Positions 15,852 through 23,824 of a DNA stretch of 47,673 bases are shown in pieces. Within the stretch, counting starts at the first letter, position 1. Every line of letters begins with the position of its first letter. Origin of the DNA: Syntrophaceae bacterium UBA6252 (lineage in GTDB: Bacteria; Desulfobacterota; Syntrophia; Syntrophales; UBA6807); NCBI GenBank assembly GCA_002441265.1, contig DJVQ01000064.1, positions 30,261 to 77,933 of the forward strand, read 5' to 3'. The notes under the pieces were generated by a model, which was not told the origin of the DNA, made no database searches, and saw only the letters and a program-made list of their open reading frames with translations. A program made the position numbers and the translations under genes.

Positions 15852-17056
15852 AAGAACCCCCTTCCGATGAGCGGTCCGCCGGGGGAACCTCCCGGAACCG
15901 TTTCCTGCTCCAGGTCGCCGTCGCCATGCTCTGCCGGGCCCTGGTCAACACGGCCCGCCGGTTCCCCTATCCCTTCGCCCCCGAACTGGCGAGGGGACTC
16001 GCCGTCTCCCTGCCCGCCGTGAGCGCCCTCGTCGCGGCCAACCCTGCGACGGGCCTTCTGAGCCCCTTTTTCGGCCCCCTGGGAGACCGTTTCGGACACC
16101 GGATCGTGATCCTTGCGGGGGTCGCCCTTCTTTCCCTGGCCATGCTAGGAGCCGCTTTTTTCCCCTACTACGAGGTCCTCTTCGCGGCCTTTCTTCTGGC
16201 GGGCATGAGCAAGGCCGCCCTCGACCCGTCCATCCTGTCCTACGTGGCGGAACGGGTCCCCTACCGCCGCCGGGGAACGGCCATCGGGATCGCGGAGATG
16301 GGATGGGCGGGAAGCACGCTCGTCGGGGTGCCCCTCGTCGGAATCCTCATGGCCCGTTACGGCTGGCAGTCGCCTTTTTTCGCCATCGGCATCGCGTCCC
16401 TCATCGGAACGGCGGTCCTGTTCTTTCTCCTGTCCGGGAACGGACGCGCGGCGACCGGGGGAAAGGCGCGGGGATCCCTTCTGTCGTCCTGGGGGGAGGT
16501 GCTCCGGAGCCGGCCCGCCATGGGCGTTCTGGGGTTCGCCTTCTTCATCAGCGCGGCGAACGATCTCTTTTTCATGGTTTTCGGAGCCTGGATGGAGGAA
16601 TCCTTCCACCTGTCCCTCATCGCCCTGGGAAGTTCCGTTTTCGTGGTGGGAATCGCCGAACTTCTGGGAGAGATCGCCGTGGCGTCCCTCTCCGACCGCA
16701 TCGGCTTACAGAGGGGCGTGGTGCTGGGAACGGCTCTTTCCGCCGCGGCCTACGGCATGATCCCCGTTCTCGGCCGATCGGCCCCGGGCGCGCTCGCCGT
16801 TCTCTTTCTCATTTTCCTGTTCGTGGAATTCTCGATCGTCACCCTCATTTCCCGGGCCACGGAACTGTTTCCTGAAATGCGGGGCGCCATGATGTCGTCA
16901 TACATCGCCGCTTCCAGCTCGGGCCGCGTGGCGGGGGCCCTTCTGGGCGGGCCGGTGTGGCTCCTCGGGAGAATGCCCTGGATCACCGCCGGTTCCGTGC
17001 TCCTGACTCTCCTCGCCCTGGGATGCTTCCTGTACGGTTTCCGGAAACAGCGGTAA
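15848..17056 (+). CDS. MFS transporter
   Basis: The 402-residue protein has 12 predicted membrane helices in two halves. The loop 2-3 signature is GPLGDRFGHRIVI (G-x3-D-R-x-G-[RH]), and a second-half counterpart is ASLSDRIGLQRG. No substrate-specific motif stands out. It belongs to the drug/metabolite efflux-like part of the MFS. The operon with an aminotransferase and DUF456 suggests transport of an amino acid or derived metabolite, but that is inference. It is last in the ATGA-coupled operon and converges on the CBS-domain gene. Confidence 0.92.
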   Translation: MKEPPSDERSAGGTSRNRFLLQVAVAMLCRALVNTARRFPYPFAPELARGLAVSLPAVSALVAANPATGLLSPFFGPLGDRFGHRIVILAGVALLSLAMLGAAFFPYYEVLFAAFLLAGMSKAALDPSILSYVAERVPYRRRGTAIGIAEMGWAGSTLVGVPLVGILMARYGWQSPFFAIGIASLIGTAVLFFLLSGNGRAATGGKARGSLLSSWGEVLRSRPAMGVLGFAFFISAANDLFFMVFGAWMEESFHLSLIALGSSVFVVGIAELLGEIAVASLSDRIGLQRGVVLGTALSAAAYGMIPVLGRSAPGALAVLFLIFLFVEFSIVTLISRATELFPEMRGAMMSSYIAASSSGRVAGALLGGPVWLLGRMPWITAGSVLLTLLALGCFLYGFRKQR

Positions 17057-17095
17057 CCGGTTCCGGCCCGGCGGACGGGGAAACGCCGCGGCGGA

Positions 17096-17560
17096 TCACC
17101 GGTCCTCGGACGACGGCATCAGGGTCCTGAGGACGTCCTCCTTCCCGATGATGCCCACGAGCTTCCCGTTTTCCAGAACGGGAAGGGTGTGGATGTTCTT
17201 CCGGACCATCAGGGTGGCCACGTCTTCCAGGGACGTGTCCGGCTCCACCGTCAGGGGATTCGGGATCATGGCCTCCGACACGGTCATGGCCACCATCTTG
17301 TTCACCTCCTTCTCCATCCGCTTCCCCGAGAAGAGAGGGATCATCCCGTCCAGGAGGGTGAACACCGACGGCAGGGGGATGCTCTTCTGCTGAACGATGA
17401 GGTCGTCCTGGCAGAGAATCCCCTTGAGGTTTCCCTCGCCGTCGACCACGGGAAGGCCGTTGAAATGATTCTCCAGGAGAACCTTCGCGGCCTGAAGAAT
17501 ATCCATTTCGGGACGGACCGTCACCACTTCCTTCGTCATAATGTCTTTCGCCCGGATCAT
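17096..17560 (-). CDS. Two-CBS-domain protein
   Basis: The 154-residue protein consists of a CBS pair: the first from MIRAKDIMTKEVVTV, the second from MTVSEAMIPNPLTVEPDTSL to GIIGKEDVLRTL. A longer insert (about residues 58-88) lies between the two halves. CBS pairs bind adenine nucleotides and act as energy sensors. No effector domain is attached. It lies directly downstream of the cytidylate-kinase-like gene on the same strand (57 bp), and they may be co-transcribed. Confidence 0.93.
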   Translation of the reverse strand: MIRAKDIMTKEVVTVRPEMDILQAAKVLLENHFNGLPVVDGEGNLKGILCQDDLIVQQKSIPLPSVFTLLDGMIPLFSGKRMEKEVNKMVAMTVSEAMIPNPLTVEPDTSLEDVATLMVRKNIHTLPVLENGKLVGIIGKEDVLRTLMPSSEDR

Positions 17561-17617
17561 CGCACCTCCTCCTTCGATCCCCCCTGCCCCGGTCCCGGTC
17601 CGTTCCGGGACGCCCGT

Positions 17618-18436
17618 TCAGATGTCGTGAAGTTTTTCCCCACGGATTCCGGACTCGACCTTTTCGACGCCCGGCACGGACCGGATGGCGTCGAGAAGAC
17701 GATCCTTCGACTCCAGGGGATTGATTTCGCCGGACACCCGGACCACTCCCCTCTCGGGGACATCAACCCGAAAACCTTCCGGTCTGAGGCTCGCATCCCG
17801 GACCACCGCCCGGACCCTGCTCGCGAGGCTCAGCCGTTCCATGGCGTCCATGACCTTGAGGCTGCACGCCTGGACCCCCGGCGCTTTCGAGGACTGAACG
17901 ATCAGCTCCACGGCGGCCTCCGCCCCCACCTTGTCCAGGTTGATCATGAGATCGTACAGGGCAGGGTCGTCCAGGTCGCGGCGGAAGGCATAACGGATGA
18001 ATTCCCTCTGTTCCGAATCGGCCCTCGCGATCTCCTTGCCTGCCGCCTCGGCGCTGCACCCGTGTTCCTCCACGATCCGCCGGGTCCTGTCGGCCGGAGA
18101 CGAATAGATCCGCAGATGGAGGGCGCAGTCGAAATCCTGAAGAAGAAAAGGGGCGCCATGGCCAGGGAAAATCCCCTCGCCGCCGCTGGCCGCCTTCAGA
18201 ACGACCGTTTCAAGCAATTCCACGTACACCCGGGGCTTCAGGCTGAGGAGCCGGCTCCAGAAGCCCGGCGTCCTCCTGTCGATCCCCTCGATCTCCTTCG
18301 GGTCGATGCCGATCCCGCCGGCTTCCGCCTGGAGTCTCCCGTCGTCGAAAAGGGGAATCTCCAGTCTCTTCGAAACCTCGAGGGCGATGGAGGACACCCC
18401 GCAACCGATTCCCGATGTCAGGGTGATGAGGGACAC
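17618..18436 (-). CDS. Cytidylate-kinase-like protein fused to a BON domain
   Basis: The first about 195 residues resemble the cytidylate kinase-like (Cytidylate_kin2) family: LITLTSGIGCGVSSIALEVS near the N-terminus, then a LID-like DPALYDLMINLDKVG block. The P-loop lacks the usual Gly-Lys-Ser/Thr, so nucleotide binding may be altered. The last about 75 residues (ASRVRAVVRDASLRPEGFRV to KVESGIRG) form a BON-like alpha/beta domain normally found in membrane or osmotic-stress proteins. There is no signal peptide, so the BON unit is cytoplasmic here. With the CBS protein downstream it suggests a nucleotide-responsive signalling pair, which is inference. Confidence 0.8.
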   Translation of the reverse strand: MSLITLTSGIGCGVSSIALEVSKRLEIPLFDDGRLQAEAGGIGIDPKEIEGIDRRTPGFWSRLLSLKPRVYVELLETVVLKAASGGEGIFPGHGAPFLLQDFDCALHLRIYSSPADRTRRIVEEHGCSAEAAGKEIARADSEQREFIRYAFRRDLDDPALYDLMINLDKVGAEAAVELIVQSSKAPGVQACSLKVMDAMERLSLASRVRAVVRDASLRPEGFRVDVPERGVVRVSGEINPLESKDRLLDAIRSVPGVEKVESGIRGEKLHDI

Positions 18437-18773
18437 CGTTCGAACCTCCTTTCCCGGCAGCCCGATCCGCGCGGGACGGCCGCCGATCTCCCCGGGGACG
18501 GTCCCTCCGTGCCCGGGAGAACCCGTTTCTTCGGACTTTTTAACAATCTACCATGAAGACGCCGTTTTCAAAAGCCCCGGCCGGAGAAATCGAAAGCACC
18601 GGAAATCCCCCGGGGCATCCGGGAATGCATCCCGAGGAAGCGCGGGAAGAAAGGGACTTTCTTCAGCTGTTTTCGGACGGAGGATGACGTGTCTCGACGC
18701 AGGGGGACCCGCCGGTTCGTCGAAACGACCGGAACGAGGACCCGGAGGAAAGATGCCGGCGGGGTTCCGCCGT
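18437..18773. other. Gene-free spacer
   Basis: This separates the kinase-like gene from the RRM gene terminator. A 44-codon plus-strand frame at 18553-18687 (starts MKTPFSKAP) has no ribosome site. I see no repeats or promoter that I can defend. Confidence 0.45.
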
Positions 18774-18809
18774 CCCGGACCGGAAGGGCAATCCCCCTTC
18801 CGGTCCGGG
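18774..18809 (-). terminator. Perfect 15-bp inverted repeat downstream of the RRM gene
   Basis: CCCGGACCGGAAGGG and its exact complement flank a 6-nt loop, 14 nt past the stop of the RRM gene. The stem is very stable but has no T tail on the minus strand, so it is either a non-canonical terminator or a 3' RNA-stabilising hairpin. Confidence 0.6.
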
Positions 18810-18822
18810 TTTCGGCATGGCT

Positions 18823-19095
18823 TCAATATCGGGGTCTTCTCACGGGTCTCTTCGCTTTCGGCTCCGACTGGTTGACCTTGAGATCGCGGCCCTTCAGGGG
18901 GCTCTTGTTCAAGGCCTTGATCGCCTTGTCGGCCTCGGCGTTGTTCGGCATCTCGACGAATCCGAATCCTTTCGACTGGCCGGAGAAGTGATCTGTGATG
19001 ATTTTCACCGATTCGACCTCGCCAAACGCGGAAAACGCCTGTTTCAGGTCATCCTCGGTGACGCTGTAGGATAGATTGCCTACATAGATGTTCAT
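18823..19095 (-). CDS. RRM-type RNA-binding protein
   Basis: The 90-residue protein is one RNA recognition motif with a short basic tail. RNP2 (IYVGNL, residues 3-8) and RNP1 (KGFGFVEM, about 43-50) are intact with their aromatic residues, so single-stranded RNA binding is expected. The tail KAKRPVRRPRY adds positive charge. Such small bacterial RRM proteins are often cold-induced. The start at 19095 has AAAGGAG at good spacing. It is transcribed alone from a promoter about 240 bp upstream, leaving a long untranslated leader. Confidence 0.95.
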   Translation of the reverse strand: MNIYVGNLSYSVTEDDLKQAFSAFGEVESVKIITDHFSGQSKGFGFVEMPNNAEADKAIKALNKSPLKGRDLKVNQSEPKAKRPVRRPRY

Positions 19096-19338
19096 ACACG
19101 CTCCTTTCATTTGCGGGTTGCCCGATACGCCGCTATCCAATAACCAACCCTTCAAATTACTTGATAGCGTCTGGCTTGCTTTTTCCGATACTTATCTCAG
19201 CCCGCCATTTATGACTCCATCCCCTCGTTCAGGCACCTTCTCCGGTCAAGGTCCCTGGATCCGCCTCCGGAGGAATGGGACGCCCCGTCTCCCAGGGGTC
19301 CGGTCCGGATCGAATTCGCGAAGCGGTGATGAAACGGT
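19096..19338 (-). promoter_or_regulatory. Long 5' leader of the RRM gene
   Basis: About 240 nt separate the predicted transcription start (near 19338) from the RRM start codon, with no gene between. The upstream half is GC-rich and can fold (GGGACGCCCC-type and CCTCCGGAGG stems); the part next to the start codon is AT-rich. Length and position recall temperature-responsive leaders of cold-shock genes, but no known riboswitch is recognised. Confidence 0.4.
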
Positions 19339-19345
19339 GTCCCCT

Positions 19346-19374
19346 ACTATACAGGAGGCCCGCCGAGAGAACAA
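19346..19374 (-). promoter_or_regulatory. Strong sigma-70-type promoter of the RRM gene
   Basis: On the minus strand TTGTTC (19369-19374) and TATAGT (19346-19351) are separated by exactly 17 bp. No other minus-strand gene lies between it and the RRM gene. Confidence 0.65.
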
Positions 19375-19499
19375 GAGCAAATCCGGGAATATCCCCGAAA
19401 ACCCCGTGTTTTCCGTACTTCGCCTTCGACGGGGCTGAACGGGCGGTTCCGTGTGACACCGATCACCGGAAACGTTTATTCCTTCAGGAATTTTCAAGG

Positions 19500-19666
19500 C
19501 TTGTTGATAAGTTCAGCCTCTCACAAATAAATATACTATCTAACTGATATTACTCACTATTATTATGCACGATCTTTGTGCAACCCGTAAAATCCCATGA
19601 GGTTACGGCATCATTGCCGGTATGTTTCACAGGTCTGTAAACAGGGTTATCCACAGGCCTGTGGAT
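19500..19666. other. AT-rich island with DnaA-box-like site and palindromes
   Basis: In this high-GC window, 19500-19575 is strikingly AT-rich. Just beyond it lies TTATCCACA (19647-19655), a perfect DnaA-box consensus embedded in an 18-bp palindrome ATCCACAGGCCTGTGGAT (19649-19666). A hairpin CCGTAA..TTACGG lies between. No gene is present in 19375-19719. It may be a regulatory or DnaA-titration site; only one clear box is present. Confidence 0.45.
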
Positions 19667-19719
19667 GTTCTCCCGGAAGCGCATCCGCCCGGGCCGGGGC
19701 GGAAAGTCCGGAGGAACGC

Positions 19720-20157
19720 TCATCTTTTTTTCCGGATCACGTAATCCCGGAGCGCCTTGTGAAACGCCCGCGCCGCCAGGTGGGCGCAGTGCACGTGATC
19801 TTCCGGCATTTTTTCCAGGTGCCTCAGAATGGCGTCCTGGTTGATCTTCAGGCAATCCGCGAGGGTCGCTCCGACAGCCATGGAAACGGCCGTGTCGCAG
19901 GCGGCGATGGTGAAAAAACAGCCGTCCGTCATGAACCGCGCCTCCTCCACTTTCCCGTTCCGGACACGGAGAAACATTTCCACCGTGTCCCCGCAGGAAC
20001 CGGCGATTTTTCCGTACCCGTCCGGACGGTCCAGCAGCCCGTAGCACCCCGGGTGCATCCCGTGCTTCATCATGGCTTCCGAAAAACGGCGGGTCCCCTT
20101 CTCCTCCAGGAGGCCCATCATCCTGGCCATGATTTCCTCCTCATTTTCCACAGACAC
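19720..20157 (-). CDS. IscU/NifU-N-like Fe-S scaffold protein
   Basis: The 145-residue protein carries the three conserved cluster-ligand cysteines of IscU-type scaffolds: GSCGD (about residue 55), DGCFFT (about 80) and VHCAHLA (about 123). The DGCFFTIAACDTAVSMAVG block matches the family well. It should assemble or transfer Fe-S clusters. No cysteine desulfurase is in the window. The GTG start at 20157 has AAGGAG upstream. It lies 32 nt downstream of the Mrp-type ATPase on the same strand, so the two probably form an Fe-S carrier operon. Confidence 0.9.
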   Translation of the reverse strand: MSVENEEEIMARMMGLLEEKGTRRFSEAMMKHGMHPGCYGLLDRPDGYGKIAGSCGDTVEMFLRVRNGKVEEARFMTDGCFFTIAACDTAVSMAVGATLADCLKINQDAILRHLEKMPEDHVHCAHLAARAFHKALRDYVIRKKR

Positions 20158-20189
20158 CCCTCTCCTTCCCGGAATTCCCGGGTGGGCCG

Positions 20190-21068
20190 CTATCCCTTGT
20201 TTCCCCGGGCCTCGATGGTTTCGACGATCCGGGCAAACGCCTTCGCCGTTTCCGTTTTCTCGTAAAAATAAACAAAGGGCTTTCCCTTGTCCGACGCCTC
20301 GGCGATCAGGGGATCGACGGGGATCCGTCCCAGGAAGGGCACGTCCATATCCTTCGCCATGGCCTCGCCTCCCCCGGGTTTGAAGAGGTGCGCTTCCTTC
20401 CCGCAGTGCGGGCAGATGAAACCGCTCATGTTTTCGATGACGCCCAGGACGGGAACATGGACCTGCCTGCAGAAATTGATGGACTTGCGGACGTCGATGA
20501 CGGACAGGTCCTGGGGGGTCGTGACGATGATCGCCCCGTCGCTTCCGGGAATCAGCTGGGCGATGGAAAGGGGTTCGTCTCCCGTGCCGGGGGGAAAGTC
20601 CATGATCAGGAAGTCCAAGTCCCCCCAGTCCGTTTCCGACAGGATCTGCCGGATCACGTTGATCTTCATGGGACCGCGCCAGATGACGGCATCGTCCCGG
20701 TTCCTGAGCAGAAATCCCAGGGAGACGACTTTCAGGTTCTCGGAGAAAAGGACCGGCGATATGGAATTCCCGTCGTAGGAAAGCTGCCGCCCCTCCAGGT
20801 TCAGAAGGGTGGGGATGCTCGGCCCGTGAAAATCCACGTCGAGGAGTCCCACATGGTTCCCTTTCAGGGCAAGGGCGATGGCAAGATTGACCGCTACGGT
20901 GCTTTTTCCGACGCCCCCTTTGCCCGAAAGAATCATGATTTTACGGCGGATCCGGGACATCCGTTTCTCGAGGTCCCCATTGCCCGCATCCGTCTTTCCC
21001 GGGGCGGCCTCCATCCCGTTCCCGGAGCCGCCTTCGTTGCAGCGGCAGTTCTCGTTCCCGCAATTCAT
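20190..21068 (-). CDS. Mrp/NBP35-family Fe-S carrier ATPase
   Basis: The 292-residue P-loop ATPase has the deviant Walker A GKGGVGKST, the ParA/MinD-like DVDFHGPSIP switch, and PPGTGDEP. It also has the C-terminal CPHC pair, which bridges a 4Fe-4S cluster in the dimer. The N-terminus adds a Cys-rich segment (CGNENCRC, residues 3-10) like NBP35 proteins, possibly a second cluster site. It delivers Fe-S clusters to apoproteins in an ATP-dependent way. GAAGGAGGTCC precedes the start. It heads an operon with the IscU-like gene; repeat copy B lies in its upstream region. Confidence 0.95.
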   Translation of the reverse strand: MNCGNENCRCNEGGSGNGMEAAPGKTDAGNGDLEKRMSRIRRKIMILSGKGGVGKSTVAVNLAIALALKGNHVGLLDVDFHGPSIPTLLNLEGRQLSYDGNSISPVLFSENLKVVSLGFLLRNRDDAVIWRGPMKINVIRQILSETDWGDLDFLIMDFPPGTGDEPLSIAQLIPGSDGAIIVTTPQDLSVIDVRKSINFCRQVHVPVLGVIENMSGFICPHCGKEAHLFKPGGGEAMAKDMDVPFLGRIPVDPLIAEASDKGKPFVYFYEKTETAKAFARIVETIEARGNKG

Positions 21069-21119
21069 GCCATGGACCTCCTTCGGTATTCGTCTTTTCC
21101 GGCCCTATAGCACACTTTT

Positions 21120-21199
21120 TCCCGAAATCGCCAGTAAAGACGAATCCGTGAAGAGGAACGAAGGGCAACGAAGCATAGGAACTTTTTCCGAAGCCGTCA
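21120..21199 (+). repeat. MITE-like element, degenerate short copy (copy B)
   Basis: The left end (CGAAATCG..AAAGACGAATC) and right end (GGAACTTTTTCCGAAGCCGTCA) of the dispersed element are both recognisable, about 80 bp apart, with internal GAAGGGCAACGAAGCATA as in copy D1. No flank duplication remains. The terminal TGA (minus strand 21199-21197) is the stop codon of the transporter gene. Confidence 0.75.
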
Positions 21200-22454
21200 G
21201 GGGAGGTTGAGGAAGAAGGCATATATGGCGACGTTAGCCAGCGTCAGGGGAATCCCGATCCGGGCGAATTCGAGGAACGTGATCGTCACGCCGGCCTTCC
21301 TCTCGGCAGCCTGGATGATGATCACGTTGCTCGCCGCGCCCAGGATCAGGAGGTTCCCCGCGATGGTGCTTCCCGCGGCGAGGTCGATCATTTCCTTCGG
21401 CGTCGCCCCCGCGTTGAGAAGAAGGGGGAGGTACAGCGCCACCAGGGGGACGTTGGAAACGAACTGGCTGAGAAGGACGCTCACGGCAAGGATCATGAAC
21501 AGGGACGTGAGGTCGAGAGGAATCTTCCCCAGGATGGACTGGAAGAAACCGGAGTTCCAGACGCTCTGCATGACGACGAACATGGCCGCAAAGAAGACCA
21601 GGGTGTGCCAGTCGATCTGCTTGAGGACGGAAAGCCTTTTCCGGTGCAGGAGGAGGGGAAAGGCCCCCGCCAGGGCGATCCAGGTGAGCCGGAAGTCCCA
21701 TTCCGGTTTCAGGAGAAGGACGAGGATCTTTGCGGGAATCAAAAGAAAGATGAGGGCGAGGGAAACCTGGCAGGCCCTTCCGAGATCGGCGTCCTGAACG
21801 TGTTCCTCCGTGTGGACGTGAAGCTTCGCCAGGAACGCGTCCCGGTAGAACCACCGGAGCATGGCGAAGGCCGCCAGGAGATTGATCACCGTCGGGATCA
21901 GGAGATACCGGGAAAAGGTCAGAAAGGGATTGGGAACGCCCCCCGGAGACCGCGATGAGGAGGTTCTGGGGGTTCCCGATGGGGCTCATGGTGCTCCCGA
22001 TGGTGATGGAGAAGGCCAGGGCGAGAAGGAGAACCCGCGAAGGGATGCCCTGCCGGGCCGCAAGAAGGAGAACGACCGGTGTCCCGATGACGGCCAGGGT
22101 GTCGTTCATGAGAACGGCCGATGCGAATCCCATGGTGAAGAGGATGAGAAGAACGAGCCCGTTCATGGTGCGGGTCCTGCGGAACAGGCGGTACGCAAGC
22201 AGGGCGAGATAGCCGCTTTTCTCGAGACCCTCCCCGACGACGAACATGCCGAACAGGAAAAGCATCACATCGGGTTGGATGGAGCGAAGGGCATCGGCGG
22301 GGTGGATCCGGTTCGTGGCAAGGAGCACGACCGCCCCGGCAAGCATGATCTGCCAGATCTGGAACCGGAACCGGCCGATCTGGCGAAAGGCGATCAAGCA
22401 GAAGACAAGACCCAGAACCGCAATGGGAATCATAGGCTGAACCGGTTGTCGCAT
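21197..22454 (-). pseudogene. ArsB/SLC13-like ion transporter, frameshifted
   Basis: Two overlapping frames together encode one ion-transporter-superfamily protein of about 418 residues. The N-terminal half (to GSTMSPIGNPQNLLIAVSGG) ends out of frame. The C-terminal half (INLLAAFAMLRWFYRD to the stop at 21197) has SQFVSNVPLVALYLPLL and AAGSTIAGNLLILGAASNVI. These paired loops are typical of anion or Na+/H+ transporters. Removing one base from a run of six C (plus strand 21940-21945) restores VSGGVPNPFLTFSRYLLIP and joins the halves. It is therefore either a recent pseudogene or a sequencing/assembly error. The start is probably the ATG at 22454 (GGAGG closely upstream). The stop codon comes from repeat copy B. 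Confidence 0.8.
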
Positions 22455-22599
22455 GCCCTCCAAGGCCTGCCGGACGGGCGTTATACGGCATTCCCTTCAT
22501 TCTGTCAAGCTCCTGAAAATATGGGAAATACGAGGAAAGTTCCGGGAGAGAACGGGGGAAAGGAGGAATACCCGGAAAAGCCGGGGACTTGTGGAAAAA

Positions 22600-22648
22600 C
22601 CAGGGACACTTCCCAGGTTTTTCCTTGAGTGTCCCAGGTTTTTTTTCT
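22600..22648. terminator. Bidirectional intrinsic terminator
   Basis: CCAGGGACACT (22600-22610) pairs with AGTGTCCCAGG (22628-22638), one mismatch, across a 17-nt loop. A T8 tail follows on the plus strand and T5 on the minus strand. On the minus strand it directly follows the DUF4442 gene stop. Confidence 0.75.
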
Positions 22649-23139
22649 TACCTTCTTTTCAGGGAAAGGGTCATGACGAAACGGGCTACCGGTTCCTCCC
22701 CCGATATGCCGGGGACGGTGGCGGTCACGCGGACGGGCGTTTCCACCCGTTCCCCCCCGTCCATCGCCTGCCGGACCAGGCGGGAGATCGCTTCGCCGTC
22801 CTCACAGGTGAAAAGGGCGTCCCCTTCCGCCCGTTTCAGGAATTCGGCGGAAAAGCTTCTGAAGACGAGTGAGACCTTTCCCCCGCTGTTCAGGATGAGA
22901 CGCATGGCGAGGAGACCGCCCGCGCATTCGGCGCCGGCGGCGAGAACGCCGAAGTACATCGCCCCCAGGTGGTTCTTCGTTCTCCTCCGCAGGCGAACCC
23001 GGACCACAATACGACGTTCGCCGATCTCCACCACAGAGGGACGGATGAAAAACAGAAGGGGGATTTTCGTCAGCCCGAAAAGGCGGAGCTGGACCGTCGC
23101 CCGAAATGTCTCGGGAAACATTTTCAGAAAAGGAATCAT
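22648..23139 (-). CDS. DUF4442 hotdog-fold (thioesterase-like) protein
   Basis: The 163-residue protein matches DUF4442/YiiD-C hotdog proteins. It has an N-terminal IPFLKMFPETFR segment, a KNHLGAMYFGVLAAGAECAGG central helix region with the family's N-x-x-G-x-M/S pattern, and later strands typical of acyl-CoA thioesterases. Such proteins may hydrolyse or bind acyl-thioesters; no catalytic acid can be assigned with certainty. The start at 23139 is chosen because AGGAGG precedes it by 8 nt. It is divergent from a rubrerythrin-like gene and followed at once by a terminator. Confidence 0.85.
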   Translation of the reverse strand: MIPFLKMFPETFRATVQLRLFGLTKIPLLFFIRPSVVEIGERRIVVRVRLRRRTKNHLGAMYFGVLAAGAECAGGLLAMRLILNSGGKVSLVFRSFSAEFLKRAEGDALFTCEDGEAISRLVRQAMDGGERVETPVRVTATVPGISGEEPVARFVMTLSLKRR

Positions 23140-23234
23140 CGCAAGATCCTCCTGCGGCACCCCATGGCGGGCTCATAGCACGTTCCACGGCGGATGAAAA
23201 GCGGGCTTCGACCGCCGTCGCAAAAGACACCTTC

Positions 23235-23263
23235 TTGAAAAAAGGACGAAATACAAGTACAAA
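23235..23263 (+). promoter_or_regulatory. Candidate promoter of the rubrerythrin-ferredoxin unit
   Basis: TTGAAA (23235-23240), a 17-bp spacer and TACAAA (23258-23263) lie in an A-rich stretch about 45 bp upstream of the ferritin-like start. Confidence 0.45.
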
Positions 23264-23309
23264 TAAAGATGGTCGAAATTCGGATGCAACTTCGCGAAGA
23301 GGTCAGGCC

Positions 23310-23777
23310 ATGAAGGTAAATCAGCTTTCGGTGCTCATCGATCTTGCCATCGCCCGGGAGGAAAACGCCATCGCCTTCTACACCAGCCTCCGGGACAAGG
23401 TGGTCGACAGGGAAGGGAAAGACACCCTGGACTTCCTCGCCGGCGAGGAAAGGAAACACCGGGAGTTCCTGGTCCGGTACAAGAGGGGGGAGCTCCCCTC
23501 GGGAACCCTGAAATTCACCGCCGCCGTGAACTACCACGTGGCGGAGCATGAAAAGGAACCCGATCCGGACAAGGCGGAAAGCCTGCAGGACCTCTTCCTC
23601 ATCGCCGCCCACCGGGAACGGCGGGCCCACGAATTCTACCGGGCGCTGGCCGAAGCCCACCCGGAGGGGCCCGTCCGGGATATGCTTCTCATGATGGCAA
23701 ACCAGGAATTGAAGCACAAGGAAAAAGTGGAGTATCTCCACGCGAACACCGCTTATCCCCAGACCGCCGGCGGATAG
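23310..23777 (+). CDS. Rubrerythrin/ferritin-like protein
   Basis: The 155-residue protein has paired diiron helices: REENAIAFYTSL, GEERKHREFL (ExxH), AHRERRAHEFYRAL and MANQELKHKEKVEYL (ExxH). There is no rubredoxin domain. It is a distinct paralogue of the ferritin-like gene at 11631 (helix spacing and sequence differ). A peroxide-scavenging or iron role is expected in an anaerobe. The start at 23310 follows AGAGGTC. A small ferredoxin gene follows 47 bp downstream and could be its electron donor, which is inference. Confidence 0.9.
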   Translation: MKVNQLSVLIDLAIAREENAIAFYTSLRDKVVDREGKDTLDFLAGEERKHREFLVRYKRGELPSGTLKFTAAVNYHVAEHEKEPDPDKAESLQDLFLIAAHRERRAHEFYRALAEAHPEGPVRDMLLMMANQELKHKEKVEYLHANTAYPQTAGG

Positions 23778-23824
23778 GGAGGAAGGCATTTTCCCATGCG
23801 CTTTCCAAGCCACCAGGACCGCCC

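Noticed and set aside
18553..18687. Small plus-strand gene (MKTPFSKAP...)
   Set aside because: There is no ribosome site, no recognisable family, and its position is in a spacer behind a minus-strand gene.
19550..19600. dif-like recombination site
   Set aside because: A TGCATAATAATA stretch is only partly similar to the XerCD core and lacks the paired symmetrical arms.
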